Of a DNA stretch of 64,000 bases, positions 52,770 to 61,782 are shown one piece after another; the stretch's first letter is position 1, and each line of letters begins with the position of its first letter. The stretch lies in contig NZ_CP071849.1 in NCBI RefSeq assembly GCF_023716565.1, positions 868,001-932,000 on the forward strand, read 5' to 3'. The position numbers were made by a program, and so were the translations under genes. The stretch is from Vibrio sp. SCSIO 43136 (lineage in GTDB: Bacteria > Pseudomonadota > Gammaproteobacteria > Enterobacterales > Vibrionaceae). The notes below the pieces were generated by a model. That model saw nothing but the letters and a program-made list of their open reading frames with translations. It was not told where the DNA came from and did no database searches.

Positions 52770-54683
52770 ATGACGCGACTCAATACCCACCAAATAGAAA
52801 TTCCCGATTACATGTTGCAAGGCTGGCAACAAATCGTCGACCTGATGGCGAAGTTATCTGATGTACCATCAGCTTTGATCATGCGTCAAACGCCATCAAC
52901 CATGAAAGTCGTGGTTCATAACCAGTCACCGACAAGTCCATACCAACAGGGAGAAGAAGAACCGTTAGGTTCGGGGCTTTACTGTGAAACCGTTATTGAA
53001 ACAGAATCTGCTCTTCAAGTGTCCAATGCGCTTACTTCTAAAAAGTGGTGTAACAATCCAGATATCAAACTAGGGATGTGTGCTTATTACGGGCTACCTC
53101 TTAGTTGGCCCTCTGGTGAACCATTTGGCACCATTTGCATTCTCGATAGTAAAGAAAACGCGTTCAGTGATATTTGTCGACAATTGATTGACTCCTTTAA
53201 AACCTCAGTCGAATCTCAACTCGCGCTCCTTTATCAACATCAACAGCTACAAAATGCCAATTCGGAACTAAAACTTCGCGTAGAAAGCCGTACCAATGAC
53301 CTTGCGAGCTTAAACTTCTCGCTCTGCGAGGAGATAGACAGACGTAAAGCCGCTGAGCAAAAGGTTGCCTATCAACAAACTCATGATTTAGGCACAGGCT
53401 TCTTAAATCGAGGCGCTTTATTAACTCAGGCACAAACGCAACTGAAAAAGTTGCCTCCTAATCGCACCCTTGCATTTATTCACGTCGGTTTTACCAATGG
53501 CCGCCGTATTCAAGCTAAGTACAGTTACGATGCTTTTGACCAAGTGCTTAAACAGTACCGAGACCGCGTTGGGCATATTGATGTCATTAAAAGCGTAACT
53601 TCTCGCGTTTCTACTATCGACCTGGTGATTGGTATTGAATTTGATGGGGATAATATCGAGAACGTCATTGAATCGATTTGCCATCGTTTGGTAGATGTTA
53701 GCCATACTGAATTTCATATTTCAGGAGAGGCGATTCATTTACACGCCTTCATTGGTATTGCTACCTCAAACGATGCCAACAATGCGAAAATGATGCTCAA
53801 GCACGCTAACGAAGCCATGCTTGCCTGTCGTGACAATGGCAAGAAATACGCCTACTACGCCAACAGTGAAATTACTTCACCGGCCCGTAACCAATTAGAA
53901 AGCTACTTACTTCAAGCAGTGAGAAATGACCACTTAATGCTGTTCTTCCAACCTAAGGTAGACCCAAAGTCAGGAAAATGGCTTGGCGCAGAAGCCCTAT
54001 TACGTTGGAATCACCCATACCTTGGGCAAGTATCGAATGACTCCTTGATCCATTTAGCTGAGCAAAATGGATTGATTTTTGAAGTGGGTAACTATGTGCT
54101 GCGCACTGCAATCGAACAAGCGAGCGAATGGTTAACACTTAATCCTGACTTTAAGATGGCGGTGAACGTTTCTACAGTTCAATTACGTGATAAAAACTTT
54201 GTCGCCCAATTAGAACACCTGTTGGAAACTTATCATCTTCCTGCGCACTGTTTAGAAATTGAAGTCACAGAATCTAGCCTAATTGCAGATGAGTATTTGG
54301 CGGGTCAATCTCTACAATCGCTGCACCAACTGGGCATTACCCTATCACTTGATGACTTTGGCACCGGATATTCGTCATTTAGCTATCTTAAAAAATACCC
54401 TTTTGATTGCATTAAAATTGATAAAAGCTTTATTAATCAAATCACTGGTAGCCAACAGGACCGAGACATCGTGCGGTCAATCATACATGTTGCGAAAAAG
54501 CTTAAGCTCAAGGTCGTGATGGAAGGCATCGAAACTAAAGAACAAGAGGAATTTATCCTCAAAGAAGAATGTGATTTTGGCCAAGGGTACCTATACGGGA
54601 AGCCAATGAGTCGCCAAGATTTTGAGAGAAACCTTGATCAACACAGTAGCCAACCACCTAAACATCACTCTTCACGGCTATAA
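52770..54683 (+). CDS. GAF-GGDEF-EAL protein, probable cyclic di-GMP phosphodiesterase
   Basis: A 637-residue cytosolic protein: GAF-like sensor (about 15-155, with GMCAYYGLPLSWPSGEPFGT), a coiled coil (about 155-205), a degenerate GGDEF domain (about 205-365, with IEFDGDN where the active GGDEF motif should be), and a complete EAL domain (about 375-625). The EAL core has FFQPKVDPKSGKWLGAEALL (Glu408), DDFGTGYSSFSYLKKYPFDC and KIDKSFI. It should hydrolyse cyclic di-GMP; the broken GGDEF may only bind GTP. AAGGA lies a little ahead of the ATG. No partner gene is adjacent. Confidence 0.9.
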   Translation: MTRLNTHQIEIPDYMLQGWQQIVDLMAKLSDVPSALIMRQTPSTMKVVVHNQSPTSPYQQGEEEPLGSGLYCETVIETESALQVSNALTSKKWCNNPDIKLGMCAYYGLPLSWPSGEPFGTICILDSKENAFSDICRQLIDSFKTSVESQLALLYQHQQLQNANSELKLRVESRTNDLASLNFSLCEEIDRRKAAEQKVAYQQTHDLGTGFLNRGALLTQAQTQLKKLPPNRTLAFIHVGFTNGRRIQAKYSYDAFDQVLKQYRDRVGHIDVIKSVTSRVSTIDLVIGIEFDGDNIENVIESICHRLVDVSHTEFHISGEAIHLHAFIGIATSNDANNAKMMLKHANEAMLACRDNGKKYAYYANSEITSPARNQLESYLLQAVRNDHLMLFFQPKVDPKSGKWLGAEALLRWNHPYLGQVSNDSLIHLAEQNGLIFEVGNYVLRTAIEQASEWLTLNPDFKMAVNVSTVQLRDKNFVAQLEHLLETYHLPAHCLEIEVTESSLIADEYLAGQSLQSLHQLGITLSLDDFGTGYSSFSYLKKYPFDCIKIDKSFINQITGSQQDRDIVRSIIHVAKKLKLKVVMEGIETKEQEEFILKEECDFGQGYLYGKPMSRQDFERNLDQHSSQPPKHHSSRL

Positions 54684-54793
54684 TTTGCTACTTTCGCAGA
54701 AAGGTGTTGTTTTTTGATAGGGTTTTCTTTGCCTATCTGCAGCCGCTTCCCTATAATCTGCGACCTATTTAACAGCTACACAAGAACGGTGCT

Positions 54794-56452
54794 ATGGAAC
54801 TACTCATCTCCAAGCTTAAAAAGATCGAAAAGCAAAATTATCGCAGCTACCAACAAATCAAAGGCAGCTATGATTTCGAAGACTTCGAACTGCATATCGA
54901 CACCACTCAAGCCGATCCATATGCGCCTCCGTCAAGAGTTCGTGCCACTCGAGCATGGTCTCTTACTGGTCTTGCGTGGTTACAAGATAAGTCTCCTGCG
55001 TATCAAATGGCAGCACGTGATTTCATCGCTCGTAGCTTTGCATCATTTGCAAGTAAAGAGAACCTAGTATCTATCGCCCTCACAGGGCAGACTGTACTAG
55101 ACAATACAGCTGTACTGTTCACCCAGCATGGTATCGAGCTACGTTTTAGAGTAGAACTGCCAGCCGATGGGCGCTCGATTCTAGGCAAAAAAGCAATTAA
55201 CTTGCTTACCTTTAATTTGCCTAAGTTCATCCGCCGTTCAACGCTAGAAAGAGAGCTAGATCTCCAAGCCCTAAAAGCACACTGTGAAGCCATTGAAGAT
55301 CAAGTGGCACTTCGTGATCAGCTTTCACCGCGCGGTTTAATTGCTTTTGTTGGTGATGGAAGTATTCTGCCACGCCTTGCCGGTAATAGTGATTTACCGA
55401 TGAAAGAGGCCGTAGCTTTTAGTGCGCCTGACTCATTAGCGATAGAGCTTGAGACACCGAACAGTGGTATTCTGCGTGGATTAGGCATACCTAAAGGCAT
55501 TACTTTGATTGTCGGCGGTGGCTTCCACGGTAAATCGACGTTACTGACTGCTGTTGAGCGTTCTATTTACAACCACATCCCAGGTGATGGTCGTGAGCGT
55601 ATCGTTGCTGATATGAATGCAATGAAAATTCGTGCCGAAGATGGACGCTGTGTACACAATCTAAACCTTTCAAATTACATCAATCACCTACCTGCAAAAC
55701 GTGATACTAAAGATTTCACTACTCAAGATGCGTCGGGCTCTACGTCGCAAGCTGCTTGGTTACAAGAATCGCTTGAAGCAGGAGCGAGTGCGCTGTTGAT
55801 TGATGAAGATACCTCAGCAACTAACTTCATGATCCGCGACGAGCGCATGCAAGCTTTGGTCGCTAAAGATGACGAGCCGATCACTCCATTGGTCGACCGT
55901 ATCGGCCAGCTTCGCGACGAGCTTGATATCTCAACATTGATCGTTATGGGTGGCTCTGGTGACTATCTCGATGTCGCAGATACTGTGATTCAAATGCACG
56001 ACTATCAAGCCGTCGATGTTACCGAAAAAGCACAGCAAGTCGTTGCGCAGCATCCTAGTCAGCGTATACAAGAACTTGAGCAGCCACTTGCCTTAATGCC
56101 ACCTCGCCAGTTTAACCCCGCTTGCCTACAAGCAATTCTAGCGGAAGGTAAATTTAGAATTAATGCTAAAGGCAAAGATACACTTAGATTTGGTAAAGAA
56201 AGTATCGACGTTAATGCGCTGGAACAATTAGAGTCTCCTAGCGAACTTCACGCAATTGGCTGGGCTTGGTTCTTACTATCCCAACACAAAGGTTGGCAGA
56301 AAAATCCATCTAAAACGTTTGATGGGCTGTTGGAGAGCACTGATTGGTATGCAATGCTGCCACCGCATGGTGATCTTGCTAAGCCTAGAACGTTAGATAT
56401 CATGGCGACACTGAACCGGATGCGTAAAGCTCAATTTGAGACCAGCGAGTAG
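54794..56452 (+). CDS. ABC-class ATPase of unknown function (PF09818)
   Basis: A 552-residue protein: an N-terminal domain (MELLISKLKKIEKQNYRSYQ, DPYAPPSRVRA) and an ATPase core with a P-loop GGGFHGKSTLLTA (about 237-249), a Q/signature-like region SGSTSQAAWLQE and a Walker B ALLIDEDTSATNFMIRD. It lacks membrane parts. The family is widespread and annotated as a predicted ATPase of the ABC class, with no proven role. It has its own start but no strong ribosome binding site. The next gene downstream is convergent. Confidence 0.85.
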   Translation: MELLISKLKKIEKQNYRSYQQIKGSYDFEDFELHIDTTQADPYAPPSRVRATRAWSLTGLAWLQDKSPAYQMAARDFIARSFASFASKENLVSIALTGQTVLDNTAVLFTQHGIELRFRVELPADGRSILGKKAINLLTFNLPKFIRRSTLERELDLQALKAHCEAIEDQVALRDQLSPRGLIAFVGDGSILPRLAGNSDLPMKEAVAFSAPDSLAIELETPNSGILRGLGIPKGITLIVGGGFHGKSTLLTAVERSIYNHIPGDGRERIVADMNAMKIRAEDGRCVHNLNLSNYINHLPAKRDTKDFTTQDASGSTSQAAWLQESLEAGASALLIDEDTSATNFMIRDERMQALVAKDDEPITPLVDRIGQLRDELDISTLIVMGGSGDYLDVADTVIQMHDYQAVDVTEKAQQVVAQHPSQRIQELEQPLALMPPRQFNPACLQAILAEGKFRINAKGKDTLRFGKESIDVNALEQLESPSELHAIGWAWFLLSQHKGWQKNPSKTFDGLLESTDWYAMLPPHGDLAKPRTLDIMATLNRMRKAQFETSE

Positions 56453-56474
56453 TTTTTGCTTGGTTTAAAAACAC

Positions 56475-56502
56475 AAAAAAGGAGCGAATCGCTCCTTTTT
56501 TT
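56475..56502. terminator. Bidirectional terminator
   Basis: Stem GGAGCG (56481-56486) and CGCTCC (56490-56495) with an AAT loop and A/T-runs on both sides; it ends the ATPase gene and the leftward small-peptide gene. Confidence 0.9.
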
Positions 56503-56521
56503 ATGACCAAATTGGTGAGGA

Positions 56522-56617
56522 TTAAATCCCGGCCATTGGCATAAAGTAAACCAATGCAGCCCAGGCAAATACCCAACCGCAAACGGCTAAAGTATCTATT
56601 AAGTCTCTACTCCACAT
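56522..56617 (-). CDS. 31-residue membrane peptide
   Basis: A short minus-strand ORF encoding MWSRDLIDTLAVCGWVFAWA followed by ALVYFMPMAGI. An amphipathic start (WSRDLID) leads into a hydrophobic span of about 20 residues with two tryptophans and one cysteine. A GGGAG ribosome binding site lies about nine bases before the ATG, and the ORF ends 20 bases before a bidirectional terminator. It sits in the 256-base gap between two convergent larger genes. No family was recognised; the size and make-up resemble small regulatory subunits of membrane complexes, but nothing identifies a partner. Confidence 0.6.
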   Translation of the reverse strand: MWSRDLIDTLAVCGWVFAWAALVYFMPMAGI

Positions 56618-56708
56618 GGCTTTTCTCCCGCTGGTAATGAAACTCAGGTGGCAAATATTGCCCCACGAATTCATCTCTCAACGAGATAATTGCAATTGGT
56701 ATGCCAAG

Positions 56709-58418
56709 CTAGCTGCCTATTGAAAAATCATCTCTTTGCATCGATTCAATAAAGCAGTCAGCCATAGAATATCGACTCACCACAGGGTCTGATTCCATGT
56801 TAAGAATGGCATGATAACCTTCCTTACCTTTCATTGTATAAGCTGTCGATGTACCGGTATATACTCGCTCATTTTCAACAGGTTGCCATGCTTGATCGAT
56901 GAAAACGGTAAGGTCTTTAATCCTTTCACCCATTGGCGCATCAAACTCATATTCAAACTTTAGGTTATGGGTATATGGGTAGCTTCCTGATCCAGTCCCA
57001 TTAACTCCATTGCCAAAAGCGTTGTTAATTGCCCCTTCCAGCATTTGCACCAGATGCTCACCTTTTATCTGGTACAAACCCACCGGAATGGCAAACGGCA
57101 AGATCTTTCCTGCAATATCGTCCACCGTGATATCGCCTTCTGGCAAAGAATTTCGAATACCACCAGCATTATGAACTGCAAAGTCGACTTGATGGCCGTC
57201 TTCTAGCATTCGTTGCCAAAAAGACCTCGCAACTAAAGGTCCAAGATCGCTAGGGCCCTTTTCATCAGGGATACGTACGTGCCTTAACGGCGTCGGTAAA
57301 TGCCCGACGATACGTGTTTTTATTTCTCGCACTTTAGGGCGATATTTGTTGTCCAACAGCGCTTTTACCTGTTGGTCCTTGGTACAGCGAACCACATTAG
57401 GATGAGCATAGATTTGCGACTGTGTTTGGTCATAAACACTATCGTCTACTAACTCCTCTAAACTTGAGTCCATCGCCAGCCTTCGACCAGCGAGAAGTTC
57501 ATTGCGGCCTCTGAAATTCACCACTTCACCGTTTGCCGCAAAGTCTATCTGACAATGCCCCATAAATTGTGCGTAGCAACCTGACTGCACAATCCGGGTT
57601 TTGTTTACTAACAGTCCATAAGGGTCTAACAATGGGAAACCTAAGTCAGTAAAGTCACCCTGTAACTGATGCGAGTGTCCTCCAATGATCAAGCTAATGC
57701 CATCTACGTCTTCAGCGAGCTGTTGGTCTTCTTCGTAACCTAGATGACTCAGTAGAATGATCTTATTGATACCAGCTTTATGAATTGCCTTAATTGTTTG
57801 TTCCGCTACCATTTTGGCATTTAGAAACGGTGTATCAGCGTCAGGGTTAGAGATTTCGGTCATCTTATCGAGAGATAGGCCAAAAACAGCGACAGGTTCA
57901 CCGTCAGCATCTATCGTCAGCCAACTCCCGTGCCCTGATTCCGCCTGATACCCAAATAAGTTTGCTTTAGTCGACAACGGGTTTTCTTTACTAGAACGCT
58001 CAGCACTTAAATCCCAATTGCTGGCAATCATCGGAAATTCTATTTGATCGAGGAAATCTGCAATGGGCGCATTACCCATATCAAGTTCATGGTTTCCTAC
58101 CGCCATCGCATCAGGTGCAAGGGCGTTTAGCATGTCTGCATTGGCTTGACCTTTAAACAGCGAAAAATAAAGCGTGCCTTGGAAACAATCGCCAGCATGG
58201 AGAAAGAGAAACTTACGCCCTTGTTGATCTGCGCCTTTTCTTAACTGTTCTAGCCGGTTAGCAATTCGTGCGAAACCACCGATGCTTATAAATGGAGATA
58301 CCTGTTTACCATTCACTTTGAGGTGAAGTTGAACAGCACTAGGTTCGAAATAGGAGTGGGTGTCATTGACGTGCGCTATCGTCAGCGCTGCGGGTTTATT
58401 ATCTTTATAATTCATCAT
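56709..58418 (-). CDS. 5'-nucleotidase / 2',3'-cyclic phosphodiesterase family protein without signal peptide
   Basis: A 569-residue UshA-like protein: metallophosphatase domain with the metal motifs HVNDTH (16-21), GDCFQG, AVGNHELDMG and GGHSHQ, then a C-terminal 5'-nucleotidase domain (about 365-560) with VDFAVHNAGGIRNSLPEGDI. Most relatives are exported; here the N-terminus (MMNYKDNKPAALTIAHVND) has no hydrophobic segment, so it is predicted to be cytosolic. An alternative start at the second Met changes nothing. The substrate is probably a nucleotide or sugar nucleotide. It is transcribed alone. Confidence 0.85.
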   Translation of the reverse strand: MMNYKDNKPAALTIAHVNDTHSYFEPSAVQLHLKVNGKQVSPFISIGGFARIANRLEQLRKGADQQGRKFLFLHAGDCFQGTLYFSLFKGQANADMLNALAPDAMAVGNHELDMGNAPIADFLDQIEFPMIASNWDLSAERSSKENPLSTKANLFGYQAESGHGSWLTIDADGEPVAVFGLSLDKMTEISNPDADTPFLNAKMVAEQTIKAIHKAGINKIILLSHLGYEEDQQLAEDVDGISLIIGGHSHQLQGDFTDLGFPLLDPYGLLVNKTRIVQSGCYAQFMGHCQIDFAANGEVVNFRGRNELLAGRRLAMDSSLEELVDDSVYDQTQSQIYAHPNVVRCTKDQQVKALLDNKYRPKVREIKTRIVGHLPTPLRHVRIPDEKGPSDLGPLVARSFWQRMLEDGHQVDFAVHNAGGIRNSLPEGDITVDDIAGKILPFAIPVGLYQIKGEHLVQMLEGAINNAFGNGVNGTGSGSYPYTHNLKFEYEFDAPMGERIKDLTVFIDQAWQPVENERVYTGTSTAYTMKGKEGYHAILNMESDPVVSRYSMADCFIESMQRDDFSIGS

Positions 58419-58598
58419 ATATCTTCGTCTCTTTTCTCCATTTTATCATAGAGTGTGATGCATGACAGGCTTATGAACTTTGTGTGTAGCACAGAATATT
58501 GGTTGCATTGTTTTGTGAGCTCAATCGGACACCATATTCTGTAATTTCGTATAAGCTTAGAGATAACAGACTGATTTCATGCGATAACGAGGTAGCCT

Positions 58599-60230
58599 AT
58601 GCAGTTAGAGCGAATAGAGATATCAGGTTTTCGTGGCATACAAAGAATGTCACTCTCTTTTGACGAGTTGACCACCTTGGTCGGGGAAAATACTTGGGGT
58701 AAATCCTCGTTGCTTGATGCGCTTTCAATCGCGCTACCCACTGATGGCCAAGTCTATCAATTTGTAATGCAAGACTTCCATGTAGACTATTCGGTATCTC
58801 AGCCGCAGACACAGCATTTGCAAATTCTTTTAAGCTGGCGCTCCAGTTTTGATGGTGAAGAAAAAGCGGGGCGCTATCGCCGCATCAAACCCGTTTGGAC
58901 CGAGGACCAAGAAGGTACCAAACGTATTATCTACCGATTAAGCGCCACAAGAGAAGAGTACAAAATTACCACCCACTGTACTTTTCTAGACCAAGCAGGA
59001 ACTCCGCTGCGTTTACACCATTGCGAAAAGTTTGCCCAAGAACTCATGGCGCTACATCCAGTCATCCGTCTCAGAGATGCGCGTCGACAAAAACGCAATG
59101 GCAACGACAACAGCAGCGATCTCCGTATCGAAAAACGCATCGCCAATACTTCTCGCCGATTGCTTGCCGCACCAGGACACGTTAATAAAGGGGAAATGCG
59201 AAGCAGCTTAAACTCGATGGAGAACTTGGTTGATCACTACTTCAACGTCAATGGTCAGTCGCGAAGTAACCCAAGAAGAGCAAGAGATCGGATATTCTTC
59301 GGAAACACCAACTCTGATAAGAATGCCCTGTCACAGATGGCTGGAAAATCAAATAACAAGCAGACTCGACTATTGCTTATGGGGCTTCTTAGCGCCTATC
59401 TTCAAGCAAAAGGCCCGACGAACTTAAGACGTTGTGCCCGCCCAATATTGATCATTGAAGATCCTGAAGGAAGGCTGCATCCCACGCACCTCATCCGTGC
59501 GTGGAGTATCTTCCAGCTATTGCCGATGCAAAAAATCATAACAACCAATAGTGGTGATCTGCTCAGCGCAGTACCTCTAAGCAGCATTCGTCGCTTATCG
59601 AGAATGTCGAACAAAACTGTGGCATATTCTCTGCCCGCAAAACGTTTTGGTGAAGATGAACTGCGCCGAATCGGCTTTCATATCCGCTTTCACCGCTCTA
59701 GTGCATTGTTCGCTAGATGTTGGCTGTTGGTCGAAGGCGAGACTGAAGTTTGGCTGTTCAATGAGTTAGCGAAACTGTGTGATTACAACCTTGCCGCCGA
59801 AGGTGTACAGATCGTCGAGTTTGCCCAGTCTGGGCTCAAATCGCTAATTAAAGTCGCACAAAGTTTTGCTATTGAATGGCACGTAGTTACCGATGGAGAC
59901 CCTGCGGGTAAGAAGTATGCTCATGCCGTAAGAAATCTACTTAATGGCGAACATGAAAGGCACCGATTGACCGAGCTGCCTGATAAAGATATTGAACACT
60001 TCCTATATCAACACGGTTTGGAGCACTTTTTCAAAAATTTGGTGAAAATTCCTGCCGATCACCCTATTCCGGCCAAAAAAGTGATTAACAGAGCGTTAAA
60101 GAAATATGCCAAGCCTGATCTTGCACTTGCTATCGTCAGCCACTTAGAGCTACAGAAGCCTGAAGATATACCCGTTTTGATTCGCTGGACGATTAAAAGA
60201 GTGGTTAACATGGCCAATGGGAATACATGA
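58599..60230 (+). CDS. ybjD: OLD-family ATP-dependent endonuclease, YbjD-like
   Basis: A 543-residue protein: an N-terminal ABC/SMC-like ATPase (IEISGFRGIQRMSLSFDELT, P-loop GENTWGKSSLLDAL), a second ATPase segment (LLLMGLLSAYLQ, IIEDPEGRLHPTHLIRAW) and a C-terminal TOPRIM domain (WLLVEGETEVWLFNELA, VTDGDPAGKKYA). The order is that of OLD nucleases and E. coli YbjD (DUF2813). OLD proteins cut DNA and are linked to phage defence, and no UvrD-like gabija partner lies beside this one. A GAGGT sequence supports the start. Confidence 0.88.
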   Translation: MQLERIEISGFRGIQRMSLSFDELTTLVGENTWGKSSLLDALSIALPTDGQVYQFVMQDFHVDYSVSQPQTQHLQILLSWRSSFDGEEKAGRYRRIKPVWTEDQEGTKRIIYRLSATREEYKITTHCTFLDQAGTPLRLHHCEKFAQELMALHPVIRLRDARRQKRNGNDNSSDLRIEKRIANTSRRLLAAPGHVNKGEMRSSLNSMENLVDHYFNVNGQSRSNPRRARDRIFFGNTNSDKNALSQMAGKSNNKQTRLLLMGLLSAYLQAKGPTNLRRCARPILIIEDPEGRLHPTHLIRAWSIFQLLPMQKIITTNSGDLLSAVPLSSIRRLSRMSNKTVAYSLPAKRFGEDELRRIGFHIRFHRSSALFARCWLLVEGETEVWLFNELAKLCDYNLAAEGVQIVEFAQSGLKSLIKVAQSFAIEWHVVTDGDPAGKKYAHAVRNLLNGEHERHRLTELPDKDIEHFLYQHGLEHFFKNLVKIPADHPIPAKKVINRALKKYAKPDLALAIVSHLELQKPEDIPVLIRWTIKRVVNMANGNT

Positions 60231-60592
60231 GTAATTCTACATTAAACCATCAATAATACTGATTGAATATTGGCTCTTTTTACCTTGACGAGGAATTAGA
60301 TTTAATATCGTAATTGAAACTTATTGGTTGAGAGATAGCCTTACGCTATTAGATATTCCTGCATACTAAGCAAGTCATTATGTCGCTAACAAGTTGAATG
60401 TAATACCAATACAAAACCGCAAAGCTAGGTTACTAGACTGTGCACAGCTATTCTGGCATTTCATCTACAAAAAACTCAACAATCATCAAGTCAATTCCAA
60501 TTTGTTGAATACACCCTATTTGTAAAGCTGATTCATTTACCCTTAGCTAAAACATTTATGCAAATACTATCAATATAAACGATAGTCGGTAT
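60231..60592. other. Gene-free stretch after ybjD
   Basis: About 360 AT-rich bases between two convergent genes. No gene, RNA hairpin series or repeat stands out. No terminator for ybjD was recognised. Confidence 0.4.
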
Positions 60593-60617
60593 AAATAAGC
60601 CCGCTGAATTAGCGGGC
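60593..60617 (-). terminator. Terminator after the second LysR gene (leftward)
   Basis: Stem GCCCGCT (60599-60605) and AGCGGGC (60611-60617) with a 5-base loop, followed on the minus sense by TTATTT. Confidence 0.8.
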
Positions 60618-60643
60618 TTGTTAGGGCGTGTTGACCTAGCCAG

Positions 60644-61558
60644 TTATGCTCGTTGAAGTTCGCTTGAACGTCCCTTCATCATTCTTAGCCCTTCTCGCTT
60701 CACACAATCCACTAATGGGTTTTCTACCATATCGGCTCGCCAAACGAACGAAAGTGTTCGGTCCATTTTTAATTCAGGCACATTTAACTCAACCAGTTCG
60801 CCGCTTTCGATCGCTCTTTCCACATCTAAAAATGGCAAACACGTCAAATATGGACCATTCGCTACCATAGCCCTGAGTACAGGTACGTGCTCATATTCAC
60901 GCCAAACATCCAGATCTGAAATAAGATTATGAATACTGCTATCAAAAATATTGCGAGTACCAGAGCCGTGTTCGCGAAGCACCCATTTGGCTTGCTCAAG
61001 CTGCGAAAGACTTACTTTATCGCGCTTGGCAAACGGATGGTGAGATGAAGCTACCACTGTCAAACAGTCTCGACACCACTCCTCTTGGTTAACACGTGAG
61101 TCATCGCAACGGCCTTCAATGATCCCTAGGTCATATTTAAAGTCGAGCAACCCATCGATAACTTTTGAAGTACTTTCAACGTCTAAGGCAATGCGCATCT
61201 CGGGAAAATCATTATCAATGATACTGATAAGGTGGGGTACTAAGTGCTCTGCCGGGGTTTGACTGGCCCCAATTTTAATCTCACCACTCAGTAAATGCTG
61301 ATCATAAAAGCCTAACTCAATCTGTTTGGCATCTTGTAATAGGCGTTTGGCTTTTGGTCGTAGCCATACTCCCCAGTGAGTCAAAGTCATACGCTTCCCT
61401 TGACGTTCAAACAGGGGTCTGCCCAACATTTTTTCTAGCTGAGCAAGCGACATGCTGGTGGCAGACTGAGTCAAAGCTAGCCTATCCGCTGCTTGACTTA
61501 CACTCGCGGTATCGGCAACCGCATCAAACACTGCCAACTGCTTCAGTGAATATCTCAT
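60644..61558 (-). CDS. LysR-family regulator divergent from the formate/nitrite channel gene
   Basis: A 304-residue LysR-type regulator: winged helix at residues 1-60 (LKQLAVFDAVADTASVSQAA, QSATSMSLAQLEKML) and a substrate-binding domain ending near 295. The helix-turn-helix and the LPFLDVERAIESGELVEL segment are of the CysB/CbbR-like group. It diverges from the channel-CBS gene with 198 bases between, so it most likely controls it. Effector and activity are unknown. Confidence 0.85.
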   Translation of the reverse strand: MRYSLKQLAVFDAVADTASVSQAADRLALTQSATSMSLAQLEKMLGRPLFERQGKRMTLTHWGVWLRPKAKRLLQDAKQIELGFYDQHLLSGEIKIGASQTPAEHLVPHLISIIDNDFPEMRIALDVESTSKVIDGLLDFKYDLGIIEGRCDDSRVNQEEWCRDCLTVVASSHHPFAKRDKVSLSQLEQAKWVLREHGSGTRNIFDSSIHNLISDLDVWREYEHVPVLRAMVANGPYLTCLPFLDVERAIESGELVELNVPELKMDRTLSFVWRADMVENPLVDCVKREGLRMMKGRSSELQRA

Positions 61559-61731
61559 TTAGTACCTTTTTAAGCCTTTCTTATTATCTGCGTAACATTT
61601 TACCCGCAATCGTTTCCTTATCAAGAAAACTGATTAAGTAAATGGAAACAATCAATTTCATTCTTTGTTCTGAAGTAGCTAATCTAATTTCGAACCGCAG
61701 GACAGCGAGTTTAATTTTAGGGAGAGTTTTT

Positions 61732-61782
61732 ATGTACAAGAGTCACAGGAGCAACAATGGCAACCTCAAACTCAAATTTTAA
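61732..61782 (+). CDS. Possible 16-residue leader ORF overlapping the channel gene start
   Basis: An ATG at 61732 has a good ribosome binding site (GGGAGAG, five bases ahead) and encodes MYKSHRSNNGNLKLKF before a TAA at 61780-61782. It overlaps the start of the channel gene (61757) in another frame. The channel gene's own ribosome binding site (AGGAG) lies inside this ORF, so ribosomes on the leader would cross it. It may be a translational regulator or a chance ORF. Confidence 0.4.
   Translation: MYKSHRSNNGNLKLKF

Noticed and set aside
58599..60230. Gabija or other phage-defence island around the OLD-like gene
   Set aside because: No UvrD-like helicase, reverse transcriptase or other defence gene is adjacent, and the protein matches the stand-alone YbjD type.
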